Positions 22,432 to 36,119 of a stretch of DNA of 64,000 bases are shown one piece after another. The stretch comes from Syngnathus acus (taxonomy: Eukaryota; Chordata; Actinopteri; Syngnathiformes; Syngnathidae). Made by a program: the position numbers and the translations under genes. How positions within the stretch are numbered: position 1 is the stretch's first letter; every line of letters begins with the position of its first letter. The stretch is from the NCBI RefSeq assembly GCF_901709675.1, contig NC_051096.1, positions 5,979,001 through 6,043,000 of the forward strand. Direction: 5' to 3'. A model generated the notes under the pieces. That model saw only the letters and a list, made by a program, of their open reading frames with translations. It was not told the origin of the DNA and searched no databases.

Positions 22432-24576
22432 ATGTTACTGGACGTGGCTCTTTGGGTTGCTTTGGCGTTCACGTGGGGCTTCGATCAAACCGAGGCTGTT
22501 ACTTCGGACTCTACATACGTCGCTGCTGTCTACGAACACCGCGTGATTTTTAACCCGGACCCCCATACCCCACTATCTCGGCTGGATGCTCTTCATCACA
22601 TGCGCAAGAATTTGGCCGTATACGAGGAGCAAGCCGCTCTGGCTGCCCGGCAGGTACTGCATTTTATATTTGTGGAAGCCCCCTTTGAAACGTTAAGTAA
22701 ATATAATTAAATATATCCATCAAATATATTTGACTTGAATCTAAAATATGTTTATGTACCTTGTGTATCAGGGCGCCCAGATCATTGTCTTTCCAGAGGA
22801 TGGTCTTCAAGGTTTCAACTTTAGCCGTTCATCAATTTCCAGCTACCTAGAGACCATTCCTGACCCCCAAGAGGAGACGTGGAACCCGTGCACGGAACCA
22901 GGAAGGTTTAATAATACAGAGGTGCACAAGGGTGTTATTTTTCATGCGATTAAACGTCTTAGTGGCATTTACTTGAACGTGTGTTTTGCGCTTACCAGAT
23001 TCAGCAGCAGTTGAGCTGCATGGCTCGCCGCCACAACCTTTACGTGGTGGCCAACATGGCTGACTTGCAACCGTGCCCCCTCCAGACAGACCCTGCGTCT
23101 TCTTGTCCCACAAATGGACGCTGGCAATTCAACACCAATGTGGTTTTCAGGTGAGAAAACGTCAACAATACTATCCACGGTGTAGAGACTCCAAAATGTT
23201 CTCACACAGGTCTGACGGACTGCTGGTGGCACGTTACCATAAGCGAAATCTTTATTTTGAGGAAGCTTTTGACACACCGCCACGGCCTGAGATCATCAGT
23301 TTTGAGACCCCCTTTGCTGGGAGGTTTGGCCTCATCACCTGCTTTGACATCCTCTTCTATGAGCCCAAAGTCCCTCTGCTGGAGAGGGTGAGACGACACT
23401 TTGTTTAAATGATTGGCTGAAGTCCCACACATGCCCTGCATGTCAAAATCAGGTGGCATAGACCAGATGTTAAAAAAGAACCTACCTTTGTAAAGATTAG
23501 ATAGCATCGAACATCATTTGTTCATTTTAATCCTTCAATGTCATCATCCAGGGTGTGCGTCAGCTGATCTTCCCCACAGCCTGGATGAACCAGCTGCCTC
23601 TCTTGGACACCATCCAGTTTCAGCAGGCGTTCAGCCTGGGCGCTCAGGTCACACTGCTCGCCGCCAACATTCGCAGTGACCGCCTCATCATGACAGGAAG
23701 TGGCATCTACACTCCTTTTGCAGCCACCTCTCACCACGCGCAGAGCGGAGACCCTGAGGAGGGCCGCCTGCTGGTGGCCAGAATCCCCGTGTTGGGTGCC
23801 CACTCAGAATGCGGCCAAGTCAAGGAGACAGCCGTAGATTCAGGCTTCTGTCACCATGACGACTGTCCTCTCTCTATGCCCCATTCATCCACCTTCACCT
23901 CCACCATGATGCATGATCCATTTAAATTTGCCCTCCTTAATGGCACAGAAGGCAACCTGAAGGTGTGTGACGGAGCTTTTTGTTGCCGCCTGCAGTTCCA
24001 GCGTTCTCCACAAAGTGACAGTGATGAACTCTACGCACTGGGAGCTTTTGCTGGAACGCACACTGTCAACGGACGATATGCTGTACAGGTACATTGCAAA
24101 AAGTGGGCTAACAAAAACAAAAAAAAGAGAGAAATATATTGCTTGCTTACTCAAAATTATCTGCCGATAGAACATAGCACAATACCAACTAGTGTATTTA
24201 TACTACCTACAACACAAGACTTTTGAGTAAGAAAAAAATGGAATCATACCACATACATGAACATGGCTGACACTTATTTTGACCCACCAAACTATGTTTA
24301 CAGGTATGCGCGGTGGTCCGTTGTGCTGGGTCTGAAGCCAGCTCCTGCGGACAAGAAGTGGAAGAGGCGGAGACAAAATTAGACTTTGTTCTGGTGGGAG
24401 AATTCGGGACCAAATATGTGTACCCATCAGTGCTGGTGAGCCGTTACGTCCTGGAGCAACCAGAACGTGTCGAGAGAAGCACAGATGGAAAAGTGACCAT
24501 GAAACATTTGAACACGGACGGAGGGCTGGTCACTGCATGCTTGTACGGACGCGTCTATCAACTGGATAACCAATGA
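22432..24576 (+). CDS. btd: Biotinidase, six exons, complete
   Basis: Encodes a 503-aa secreted amidohydrolase that releases biotin from biocytin and biotinyl-peptides (family knowledge: nitrilase superfamily, vanin branch). Exons: 22432-22653, 22772-22921, 22999-23150, 23210-23387, 23552-24088, 24304-24576; 1512 nt, in frame. An N-terminal hydrophobic signal peptide covers roughly residues 1-18. The nitrilase triad is visible: Glu83 in FPEDG, Lys186 in YHKRNLY, Cys219 in TCFDIL. N-glycosylation sequons include NFS and NNT in exon 2. It resembles human biotinidase more than vanins: WNPCTEP with FNNTE, PTAWMNQLPLL, and an LVTACLYGRVY ending with no obvious GPI-anchor tail. The neighbour ANKRD28 supports BTD. 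The start is the first in-frame ATG before the signal peptide. Confidence 0.92.
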
Positions 24577-24670
24577 CCCTCTGCCAGTCTGTCAGAAAGA
24601 AACAAAACATTAACTGTGCAGTCAACTGAGAAGTCGGATGAGAGTTGTTTGGAAAAAATCATGAATAGTT

Positions 24671-24676
24671 AATAAA
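24671..24676 (+). promoter_or_regulatory. Poly(A) signal AATAAA for BTD
   Basis: Canonical hexamer 95 bp after the BTD stop codon, the first on this strand. Confidence 0.65.
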
Positions 24677-24686
24677 AACAAATATC

Positions 24687-24692
24687 TTTATT
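24687..24692 (-). promoter_or_regulatory. Poly(A) signal AATAAA, candidate for ANKRD28
   Basis: Minus-strand hexamer (TTTATT on plus) about 0.7 kb past the ANKRD28 stop, 10 bp from the BTD signal on the other strand. Cleavage for each gene would fall in the other gene's 3'UTR. Confidence 0.45.
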
Positions 24693-25398
24693 TTGACTTC
24701 TTCTTTACAAACATTGCACCAAATAGTCTTCATCCCCCTCAGGAAAGGTGCTTATTCCTGAAAAGGCGATATTTAATAATTACTCACTCATGCACATACT
24801 CACTCAAACATCAAGTCGTTGGGGCTGCTGGTTCCATAACAATCCTTCATAAAAAGAAGTTGAATGCACTCCCTTTTCTAAGCATTCATTCCGGTTCCTC
24901 TCAATTCAAATTCATACAAGCTTCAATCGGAACCTCTCTAGTGGTTCGCCAAGATCTGCGTGTCAAGGTTGTCTGAAGATCTAAAAATATAACATGCCCA
25001 AAAGCAAGGCTTGTCATTCACTCACCTGGTCCCATTTAGAATATGCAAGTTTGTGTTCATTAGTCCTCGGATATTCTCTTCACTAAAACGTTTGGAAAGT
25101 ATTGAAGGTTCCTACAATTGCGATCAGAGAGGCGATATTAATCATCAGGTAAATCCCTGGTGAAAGACCAGGTAGCAAATGCCTGCCACTGGTTCCTCAA
25201 AGAAATGTAGTGTACTGTTTCTGTGAGCGAATAAAGTAAGCATTGCATTATTTAAAGGTCTATCAAAAAGATGGTTTCATTGAATTTAGTTTCTATTTGC
25301 ATTTACCCCCTTCTTTTGTGTTTTCTATGTGTCAGTGATCTGTTAAGGCTCCTGAGTGACACACTGGCCTTCAACGCTACGGGGAGTGGCCGCAGTCC
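24693..25398 (-). other. ankrd28: ANKRD28 3'UTR
   Basis: No coding frame continues. This is the inferred 3' untranslated region of ANKRD28 between its stop at 25399 and the minus-strand poly(A) signal at 24687-24692. No repeats are evident. Confidence 0.5.
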
Positions 25399-28300
25399 TC
25401 AGTAGGTTTCTGAATCCGAGTCGTTCAGTTCTTCATCGGTCGTGACGCTGGAGAGGGGGCGCTCGGGTCGGCAGTACGTCGTGCGGTCCGGCCTTAGAGG
25501 AGGAAGGGTGTCAAAGGCCGCGCCCTTCGCGACGTGATTGGACACGGGGTGATGGTTGATGACCGTGTGAGGGAGGGAAAAGACGGGCAGAGTTGCTATG
25601 GTGACCATGGGCGAGGCGGGCATCATGGAGTTGAGGATGAGCGCCAGGCAGTCGGCCACGTCGCGGGTGGGGGCGCAGGCCAGAGCAGGTGTGTAACCTA
25701 AAGACGGGCGAGGGCGTGAACACGGAGGAACTGTTTGTTTCAAACGTGGATGCTCACCATTCTCATCCACAGCTTGCACACTTGCTCCTTTGCCCAGAAG
25801 TTCCTGGACAACAACCGTTAAACCGTTTTTGGCTGCAACGTGAAGTGGCCTGCGAGGAAGGGTAAGAGAAGATTAAAAAAAAAAAAAGAAATTTGTGGAA
25901 AGGTGAGGAAGAACGTCTGCTGTGAGTTAACAGAGACATACGTGCGCAGAGAGGCGTTGGTGCAGTTAATGAGATTCTTATCTCTGATCTTCTCCAGGAT
26001 CAGCAAGGCACACGTCTCATGACCCTGACAGAGACAAATTGGTGCACCGTTAGCAAAGTGCCATACTGCGTACTTATTGGAAACCGTTATATTGACTACT
26101 ATATTGCGTTACCTTGCTACAAGCCAAGTGTAAGGCTGTGTTCCTGTCGATGTCCTGCAGAGCAAAGTCTGCCTTGCTGCTGCTCACCAACACCTCTGCA
26201 ACGCAACACAGTTACATAACGCAGCTCGCAAAGTCAAAAAGGGGAACATCGTGCCTGTACTGACCGACGGCGTTGGTTTGCCCGTTGAGAGCTGCCATCA
26301 TCAGCGGCGTCCTACGTGTGTGCGTGTCCGCAATGTTGGCCTGAGCTCGGTGACTGAGCAGCAAGGAAATGCATTCGACGCGATCTGCGAAAGCGGCGGC
26401 GTGAAGCGGGGACCTGAATCAGCGCAAACATGGTGAGTGGTGTCACAACCAGAATAGCAATTAAGTACATTTCATATGCTAAATTTGTCATCACTTTGTG
26501 CCTCTCACCTGCCCTTGGAGTCGGTGGAGTCGATGATGTTTGCCCCGAGGGAATCGATTAACATCTCAGCGACTCCTTCGTTGTCGTTCATACTGAAGCA
26601 CACAACACCCACAGTCACTGGCGCCTGTGACCGCATCAGGCATTCATGAGCATAAATGGAACTATTTGCTTACACTGCGCAGTGCAACGGGCTGAACGTG
26701 TTGCCTTTTATCTTCCGGAAGGCTTCCTGCTCTAACAACAACTCGACACAAGCATCACATCCTAAAGTGGTAAAAAAAAAACATGATAAAACTTCAAATG
26801 TGATTTCTTTTAAGCTTTCAGCTTCTAGATGAGCTTGAGTACCGCTGTAGCAGGCCCAGTGTAGCGGCGTGTAGCCTTTGTTGTCAGTTTGCTGCAAGAG
26901 AGCATTGGAGGTGCCGGGCGCCTGCAGCATAGCACCAAGGACGCCCACACGACCACAGGCGGACGCCAAGTGAAGAGGGGAGAGACCACGAATGTCCTTC
27001 ACACATGCGCTGGCCCCTCGCTGGAGAAGAGCCTCCACACACTCCTCCTGGCCTGTCACCGCCTGTGTCGGCGTAACAACGTTCAAATGTTAAACGAGCA
27101 CTTTGGCGATACATCCTAATAGAATAGCGGCAGCAGCGCAATATGTTAGAATGATTCCACACCAACTAACGTGATTTATCTCACCCCTCGGTGGAGGGCC
27201 GTCCTGCCCCAGCAGTCTTGGACCTGGACATTGGCTCCTTGACTGAGCAGCGAATACACACACTCAGTGTGTCCATTCAGCACAGCCAACATCAGCGGGG
27301 TCCTTCATATTAACACACACAAATACATACAAACCATGCCTATTGATTTGGACTCTAGTCAAAGTGTCGGCATTAATCTTTTTCAAAAGAAAGCCAGCAT
27401 GACGAAATAATCTTTCCGTAACTCACTGCTTGTTGACATCTAGCGCGTCCAAATTGATGTGCTGGTCATTGTTGCTCATGATGAGTCGCAGGCACCCTGA
27501 GTGGCCATTTATAACTGTGACACGCAGAATAATGATTGGATCAAAATAGAACACATTTGAATAAATGAATACAACAGCACGGATGAAACTATTGGCATTT
27601 ATTTATTTGTTTTACCTGCAGCATGTAGAGCCGTCATTTTGTGGGAGTAATCAAAGGCCATAGGTGAGGCGCCGCGGTGCAGTAGCAACGAGACACACTC
27701 CTGGTGACCTCTGGAGCAGGCCAGGCTGAGAGGGGTGCGGCCTTGAGGGTTACGCACGTCCACATCTGGCATGGAGGACAAGAGGACTTCTAAGGCTCCG
27801 CAGTGTCCGTGATAAGCCTGGTTCAATAAAGAGAAAAATCATCTGGTATTTTCGCCAACTAGTATCAGCCATATAATCAATAGAGCCGGAATCATGGATC
27901 ACAAACGACAAAAAAAAAAAAAATCCTTGCTCTCACCGCCAAGTGGAGCGGACTGATTTGCCCGTGGCTCTCAGAGTCACTTGGGAAGTCTGTTCCTGAT
28001 GAGTCCATTAGCTGAAAAAAAAAAAAAATGGTAGAATGGAATATAACTGAAGTCAGATCCAGGAATACATTCCAACGTTATACCACGGGAGGAAGACTGA
28101 TTAAATATACTTTTCCAGTCATTCAAAACCACAACTAAATAGCTTAGTCTTGAATGGATTTTGTTCAACCGTACTTCCCTTTGTTGTGGCATTGATTTTT
28201 AGTTAACACTTGGAGCAATTCCTCATCTGTCCAACAGAAGGTGATATTTCACAGAGGCCCATGCGCATGACCCTCAAGAACTTGATCAAGTATTCTTACC

Positions 28301-31300
28301 ACGTCAAGAGGCGTTTCACTTGCCATCTAAAGAAAGCACAAACAAACCCTCAGATTAACTTTTTGGGGGACACAAGGCAGTTTATATTCATTTCAATGAA
28401 TCATTTGAAGTTGTGATGCTTTTTCTACACACTGACTGAGATACACACCAGCTCCAGTGAGAGTGTGCGGCCATAGGCTGATGCATAGTGGACAGCACTG
28501 TACCCCTGTTGGTCCCTTACACCTGGCTCAGCATTGTTCCTCAAAAGGTATTCCACGCATCTATGACAATCCAAAACATAAGAATGTGTACTGGGCAGTC
28601 TAGCAATGAAGACGTGTGAGGTGTTAATTCGATAAGGTACTTTGCATCGGTGTCGGCCGCAGCGGCGTAGTGCAGGGGGCCGCAGCCTCTCTGGTCCAGC
28701 TCATTGACGCTTGCCCCGGAGCCCACCAGGGCAAACACACAGTGGTAATTACAGTTGGCTGATGCATAATGAAGTGGAGTCCTGTGATGGTGCGGGGGAT
28801 GGCGTCATTTATATCGTGAGCAAGTTAAGATTTCTTTCTGCCCTTTCTGCACTCATTTAGCTTTGGTTTTATTTCTACCACAGTCATGTCTAGGCCGGAC
28901 TGCGGTTATTAGCTTACCGTCCATAGTTGTCTTTTTTGTTAAAGTCTGCTCCAACGTTTAGCAGCAGATTCAGGCACTCCAAGTTCCTGAACAGTTAGAA
29001 AAAAATGCTTTCTATTAAATGATTATTTTATTTATTATCATACGCACTCCAAAAAAGATGGATAAAATAAGGACTTACCCTCCAGCTGCAGCAGCATGTA
29101 GACAGGTCCTTCCGTAATCATCGGGAGTGTCAATGTCAAATCCTGAGACAAATAAGCTGTCAACTACGGTGATGCCATGGCCTTGGAAAGGTGTCAACGT
29201 GAATGTACCTGAGGACAGCAGCTTCCTGCAGCAATCGGGGAAGCCGGTGAGAGCTGCCAGGTGTAGCGGGAACATCCCGTGAATACCTCTCCTGGAGTGA
29301 TAAAGCAAAGAGAAGATATGGATGGTAAAAAGACAGACCTTGGGTTTTAGGACACATTCAAACGGTCTATCCTTATTTGTATTTTGGTCACAGTAGCTGA
29401 ACTGTAGTAAAATGACTGACTTGGCAAGGCAGGCTCTGTGCTTGACGAGCGCTGTGATGATGAGCTCGTGGCCATAGCGTGAGGCGATGTGAAGGGCGGT
29501 GTTTCTGTCCCTGTCCACGCAATCAATCTCGGCTCCTGCACAAACATAACACATCAGACACGCTGCTCCTGTTACAACAACCAACCAATCATTTGGCTTA
29601 CCATTTTGTATGAGGGCCTGAGAGCAGGAGAACCTGCCATGGGTAGCTGCCATGTGGAGGGGCGTCTTTCCATCCTTACTCTGCACAGATAGACAACAGC
29701 ATTGTGGACATCAATACGAAACCTCAGTACAATATCAGCATTGCAGCACATCAGCCAAATTGGCTCAGGTTTTGCTCCTGTCATGTGATGGCAAAACTGA
29801 GCTATCTGTGAATATATATGTCATGCCGGCAGGGAGCTCACCCGCATGTTGATGTGGGCCCCATGGGCCAACAGTAGCTCTTGGCACAGTGCCCCTTGGC
29901 GTGAGGAGGAGGCAAAATGGAGGGCAGAGAATCCCCTCTCATTGACCTAGAGCAAAGGAACAAATCCCCAAATTCAAAACACATACTTAGCAGGTTTCAT
30001 TTTGAACACAAATGCCCGCACGCACACACAAACCTGGTTGACGCCAGCTCCTGCCTTGATGAGCTCACTGACCACCACATCCTGGCCGTTATAACACGCC
30101 AGGTGGAGTGGAGTGTTGCCGTAGGCATTCACGACGTTCACCTAAGAAACACACATTGTGCAGACTTGAATCTCTTTTCGGTGTCATTGCAAGGTGGGAA
30201 CCACTGAAAGTGCTGACCTGGACCCCCAAGCCCAGCAGGTAGTGTACAGTACTACTCATCCCGCTGGAAGCAGCTGCATGAAGCGGGGTGTAGGCCTTCT
30301 TGTCCTTACAGTCCACCTCAGCTCCACTGCTCACCAGTAACTTAACGACCTCAAGGTGACCTGCAACACACACGGAAATGATTGTTTTTGTTCATGGAAA
30401 TATGTAGGGTTTAATTTAAAGCACTGCTGCGCTAGCATAGGTTAATGATCAACTTAACAGGAGGTGTTATGTTATCGGCAAGAGACCCAGGAGTCATCTT
30501 ACCCATGTAGGCAGCCCAGTGAATGGCCCTCCTATCCTTCTTGTCGAATGCATTGATGTTCGCGCCTCTGGACAGCAGCAACTTCACCATCTGGAACCCA
30601 AAAGTAAACAAATATCCACTACTGCGTACATATGAAAGTCCTCTATAGTGAAGGAGAAGCCAACCTCCATGTGTCCACTAAAGGCAGCGTGGTGCAGAGC
30701 GGTGCGTCCCGCCCGGTCCGACACGTTGACATTGCTAAGCAGCGGGACTAACGCTTCGGCGCAGCGCACGGCCTTGTTGCTCGCCGCTACGTGAAGCGGC
30801 GTCTGCCAGTTCTTGTCCCTGGCGTTGACATCGGCGCTATGCTTCAGCAGCACGGCCACGGCATCCTGCGCAGACAGTGATCACGGGGAACATTGAGAGG
30901 GTGCTTTTTCAAACTCTGTCAAAGACAGAAATGTGGGGATGTTGATCAAGCAGGGAAAGAGGAGACGTGTGTTTAGAAAATGATTACCTCGCTGCATGAA
31001 GCCACCGCACGGTGAAGTGGGGTCAACCATTTGTTATCTTTGGCATTAACTCTGGCTCCTTGGAAGACAATAGCAGATGACAGCACCTTCATTAAATCCG
31101 AATTATTTAAATGTGTGGGGTCTATTGAGCCAATGGTGTCCGGGGGATTTAAAACTCCCTTGATCCACGTGGACGTGGTTTTGGAGATTAAAATAGCCCT
31201 GAAAGTTACCGCACCTGTTACTTGCTCTGACCAATATCGAGGAACAGGGCAGCACACACGTAGGCACGAGTGTGCTCTAGTGTTCCGCCAATGCTGACGC

Positions 31301-33017
31301 CGTGCCCCCACGTGTGCAGCTGACTGACAGAAAGCCGAGAAGGTACAGACGGACCTTTCTCAGATGATTTCAAAATCACTAGCAGCGTCACCCGTTGCTG
31401 TGACACCATGTCACAAGGCAATGAGTAGACAGCACTGGAGCATGTGACCGTAAAAGATGAAAAACAGGACATTCCACGGAATGATTTGCTAAATAGTCAT
31501 TTGAGTGGCTTAATCGCATTTCATGGATCATCTCAGCATTGCAGCTGAAGCTCAACATGTTTGAAGCTTTGCCGGAAGAACTTACTTTGAAATACTTTCA
31601 ATGAGGCATTTGCGGTGGTTTACCTGAGAGGATGAGCAGTTCAATGATCTCAGTGTCACCCAGGTAGGCTGCAGCATGTAGTGGTGTCCTCTTTTCAGTA
31701 TCCTGTTACGCAATACACACACAGGTGCATTATGCACATTATATAGAGAAAATGATGGCTATTTTTTTTACTATTTTGGTCATAGAGAGCTAATATATGG
31801 TCCTCCATTAGATCGTGTTAGACTCTGTAGGTATGACTAATGTTTCTCTGCGAGTGTCTAAAATGAACTCCAGCTACACAAAAGGCACTGTCAACACTCA
31901 ATTCACTTAGTCGTGGCTCCCCTCCATCATTCCACCCCGCCGCAGCACCCCCCTCTCAAGCAGCAGAGGGCAATCATCAAAGTGGGGATATAAACAAGTG
32001 TCATGTGACGGCAATAGGTGTGTGTGTGTGTTGGGGGGGGGGGGGGGGGGGGCTGCTGACTCCAGGAAGAGCCTTTGTGATGACCCAAGCAATATTGACC
32101 ATCACAGAGAAAACCAAGGTTAGAGCAGAATCAGGTGGATAAGATATCCTTACAGGCAGATCTCGGGGAAAAAAATGATATGATATTTGTTATCGCAAAT
32201 AGATAGCGGAGAAAACGCAGTGCTTGACTTACCTGAATATTGACATCCTCTTTCTTGAATATGAGGGCTCGAACTTCCTCTGGGTCGACATTGAAGATGG
32301 CTCTGAGCAAGGATGGCTACAACGAGAACAACATACAGTCGTTATTTTCTGACTGTTATTACCGGCATTATTATTTTCAGTGAGCGTTATGCAACAGCCA
32401 TCTGTGTAAGAGTAGTACCACAAAAATATTCCAGGTGGGAGGTCACAAATGTTTACACATGCCAGATTTGTTTGTGGCAGAGAAGCATCTGCTGCAGTGT
32501 TGTCGGAAGCACACCTCATGTGAACCTGACAGGTTGTGAAAGGTCCTCAAATGCTTAACACAAGCAATTATTTGTTGATTAAAAGTACACACTACTTGAA
32601 AGTGCATTCTGGCTGCATAGCAATGTTTCAACACTGGGTTTAGGAACTACAATGGCCTTGGCTTTAGTGATAATCTCTACAAACCAGGATTCATTATACT
32701 GCTGCTAAAATTAGCATGAGCGGAAGTGCACTATATTTTTATGCAATACGGTCAGTCAGTCTACTTACATAACTAATGTCACGTTTCAACTCAGGTGTGC
32801 CACACAAGTAGACTTGACATCTCAACCAACATTTCCATTCACAAAGACACGGTCATCTCACCTTGTCCTCGAGGGCATCAGCCCTTCTAGGGGCATGATG
32901 AGATCTGCGGTCTAGGGTCGATTTGGGCTGAGGAGGCGGGGGTGAAAACGAGGGCTCGTCCTCCTCCACCTCCTCCAGCACCACGATACAGACACGACTA
33001 GCCCGCTCCGACCGCAT
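25399..33017 (-). CDS. ankrd28: PP6 regulatory ankyrin repeat subunit A (ANKRD28), 29 coding exons
   Basis: Encodes 1101 aa, almost all ankyrin repeats (TPLH/ALH..A...GH...LL motifs), a scaffold of protein phosphatase 6 (family knowledge). Exons (high to low): 33017-32862, 32316-32233, 31702-31624, 31058-30988, 30865-30665, 30590-30503, 30360-30218, 30141-30034, 29946-29842, 29680-29602, 29535-29421, 29291-29209, 29142-29079, 28986-28918, 28781-28641, 28560-28449, 28326-28300, 28011-27937, 27817-27616, 27514-27427, 27302-27185, 27062-26843, 26761-26674, 26592-26509, 26413-26265, 26195-26113, 26024-25942, 25849-25758, 25697-25399; 3306 nt, in frame. [17 protein letters not shown] and [14 protein letters not shown] favour ANKRD28 over ANKRD44/52, as does the BTD neighbour. 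It ends with the family tail [10 protein letters not shown]. The first 52 residues, acidic and proline-rich, do not resemble the usual short N-terminus, and the start is uncertain. Confidence 0.92.
32033..32052. repeat. 20-G homopolymer in ANKRD28 intron
   Basis: Twenty uninterrupted G on the plus strand after a short (TG)n, within ANKRD28 intron 2. Run length may be affected by assembly error. Confidence 0.8.
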
Positions 33018-36000
33018 CGGGAAGCAGCCGACACGAATAAAGCAGTCCCCCTCTCACAAAAAACACACTGTTCCCGCTAACATATGTGCCCAGGGGTCAC
33101 CAACAATTCCCAAAGACATTGCCTCTTCCTTAGAAACAACCAGTGCACATCTTGAGGTGAAATCCAAGCACTCCTTAAGGTCTGCAGCACGCCTCCTCTC
33201 CTCCTCGCTTGCTGCCGCTGTAAACAGAAGCGGCAGAGACAGCAGGGAATTCCTCTGCGTAATGGTGTCGGCAGGCAGCATGCGGCAGAATGACGGCGCT
33301 GCCTAGCGGCCGACACAAAGGTACGGGTCCTCGCGGGAACGCTCACAAAAGAGCACCGGTCGGTGCATGCGTGGGGATGCAATGCGCTTTTCAGCCAGAC
33401 TGCTGAAGCCAGCTCTTTCCCGAGATGAGGCCAAGGGGGTGAGAGAGGCACTGAGTGGGGAATGGAGAAGGGGGGGTTGGTCAGCTACCTAAAGCTCTCC
33501 TGAAGATGAATGGAGAAAAAGAGGCAGAGGGCAGTTGCAAGGAAGCCAGCTGCTTTATTAAACAATGTAAACAGAAGGAAAGATCCAAATTCATATTGGC
33601 AGATTTGGCTGTCTACAAGTTCCAAGTATCACGTTTGAGTTTCGCTAAGTAGCATAAATCAGCAAAACAGCGCTGATGAATCCCAGATCAACGCATCCGT
33701 GTGTCCTGGTATTCCCTTTGGGTGTATTATCAGTGGCATTGCTTCAAAAGTCTCCTCATTAGGAAAGAGGAACAAGCAGGCTCTGTGAGAGACTGCGAGG
33801 GAAGCTAACAAGACCAGTCTGTGCGTGTTGTTGTCTGCGTGCGTCATTCTGCCTCATATTCAACACACATCCTGAAAGAAGCAACCCTGCCAAACCGCAC
33901 AAGCCCATTAAGTGAGCGGGAGCGCAGATGAGACAAACAGAGTAGGCCCAAATTATGAGTGGAATGGAATCACCCTCTGGCACTAATACATGAAGTAGCA
34001 AAACATAGAGAGCTGGTGTCAGTAACCCGAGCCCAAAACGGGAGTTCTGTGAAAACGTGTGGCTCATAGTGTACAATGACCTCTGCTCTGACCCTGTGCC
34101 AACATGCACTGTGGGTAATGTAATCCTAGCTGGGACTCCAGCAAGTTGCACAATGATGAAGACACACCAGGTATGTGTTGGAATCAAATACTTTTAGAAT
34201 AGATTCCTGTACGGAGTTATCGGATAAAAGTTTACTTATTGTTTATTCATCAATTACTTAATTACTGTTGTCAACTTAAAACATTCCCAAACTTTGAACA
34301 TTCTCTGTCTTTTGCACGTTCTCCTCCAATTCCAGAAACTGCTCCATCTCATGAGGCTACAATCTCAAAAGGGACACAAGTACATGTCGCCCTCTAGTGG
34401 ACAAACATCAACCCGTCGTGACAGTGACATTCACCCCTGAGTCAGTTCCGGTTCTTTCAATGTCTATTTCCAGCTTTGTCCGGTTTTCGGTCAGTAAATA
34501 CCACAGAGAACAATACAGAATGAAGATGGGGAAATTAGTCATGCAATCTTCCGTCACTTTAATACATACCAGCTGTCTGGAGGAAGCATCTCACATGAAC
34601 ACGTTTTTAATCTGATCTATGATGCTACTCGCAACTAAAGTGAAGTTGTGCTCAAATCTGTTCCTAAGTATTAATAATAATTTCACAAATACAATATAAA
34701 GGTATATCTATAACACCCACTCTTAGCTGCCACATCAAGACAGACACACAGCTGAAACCCCTTGTGGGGACAAAGATCAGATACATAATCATATAGGAAC
34801 TATGTTTATGCTTCTTGTTGTAAAACTGTAAAAACGGATGCCCCGGCGCTTTTCATTGACAAAGGAACCATCCATACAAAAGAAATGATTCAGCATACTG
34901 AATAACTGTAGTCTTTTAAATAAATTTGAATTTTCAGTGATTTTGAAGTGCCACAATCCAACAGTCAGCCTAGCGTAAAAATGTTCCTTTGTTAGTAAAT
35001 ATCTGTTCACTCATTTGTTTACCGTTAGCCGCTAGCTTTTCAAGCTAGCGCTCGTGTACTAAACTGATGAACATCTATTTGTTTTTACGCCTACATTTTT
35101 TATGTAATAAAACATGCGTAAGCGAGCTGATTCGCGTGAATTATCGTATTATTCACAGCAGCAGGGAGCCTGTGCGAAGGCGTTCACTGCATAATAAAAA
35201 TCAAGCTAGAAGGTCTGAACTTCGAAGAAAAGTACAACTAGACGTGTGGTTAATTTCAAAACAGTAATAACGTGACAGTACCTGATCTTGTATCTTCATC
35301 ACCGCCATAACCCAAGTGTTATGGAAAAGGAATATTGTATATCGACCCGGTAATTATTCGAGACTAACCTAACCGGGGAAAACACTGAATGAATTCGGAG
35401 CCCCCCTACCCCACACAAACGCCCCCCCACTTCCTTCCGGCCACGGACTGACCACTACTCCACGGCATGAGACGAAAACTGGATACATTTTCTGAGTTTG
35501 TAGTTGATTTTTTTTTTTTTTTTTTTTAATAAGCGGAACTCGTAACAACCAACTTCGTCACCACTTTAGGCTTATTACACGAATCAAGTCAGGGCCAATT
35601 ACCAAATCCACGACCAGCCGCTGCTAAACACTCAAAGAACATTTTTTAAAATTCATTAAATGCTTAATTAATGGTCTCTAAATAAAATTTGAAAAGTAAA
35701 AATATAGTACTGTACATTTATCATTTTCCAATTTGTTAAATTCTACATACAATAAAACCAAATGTGAATTATAAACGAATATTCTGACCTTTTTGAATCT
35801 TTTTTTGCGACACTATTACGTCTCACACAGAGAGATATTTTCCAGAAGTGACGTATAATTTCCGTTCATTACTACAAAATAAAAGTAAGAACTGGGGGTA
35901 GTTCTCGGTTTACGACCGGGGAAATATTGTATGGATACGACACAGAATTGTTGCATTGTGCTCCAAAAAAATATATGACAAACATTTTTAGAGCCGTAAA

Positions 36001-36054
36001 AAATATATATATGTATATTTATATCGTACATGAGCATTGTCATAAACCGTGGGC
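33018..36054. other. Gene-free interval upstream of ANKRD28
   Basis: 3 kb with no coding exon recognised. The first 400 bp (to about 33420) is GC-richer and could carry the ANKRD28 leader and promoter. A CGCCCTCTAGTGG motif is at 34388-34400, and T and A tracts lie near 35509-35527. The rest is AT-rich. Confidence 0.5.
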
Positions 36055-36060
36055 TTTATT
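36055..36060 (-). promoter_or_regulatory. Poly(A) signal AATAAA for the granulin gene
   Basis: Minus-strand hexamer 60 bp after the granulin stop codon, implying a very short 3'UTR. Confidence 0.6.
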
Positions 36061-36119
36061 ATATCACAATTGATGTACAGTAGAGTACAATGACCACACA
36101 ATAAAATCTAAACAAGGTG

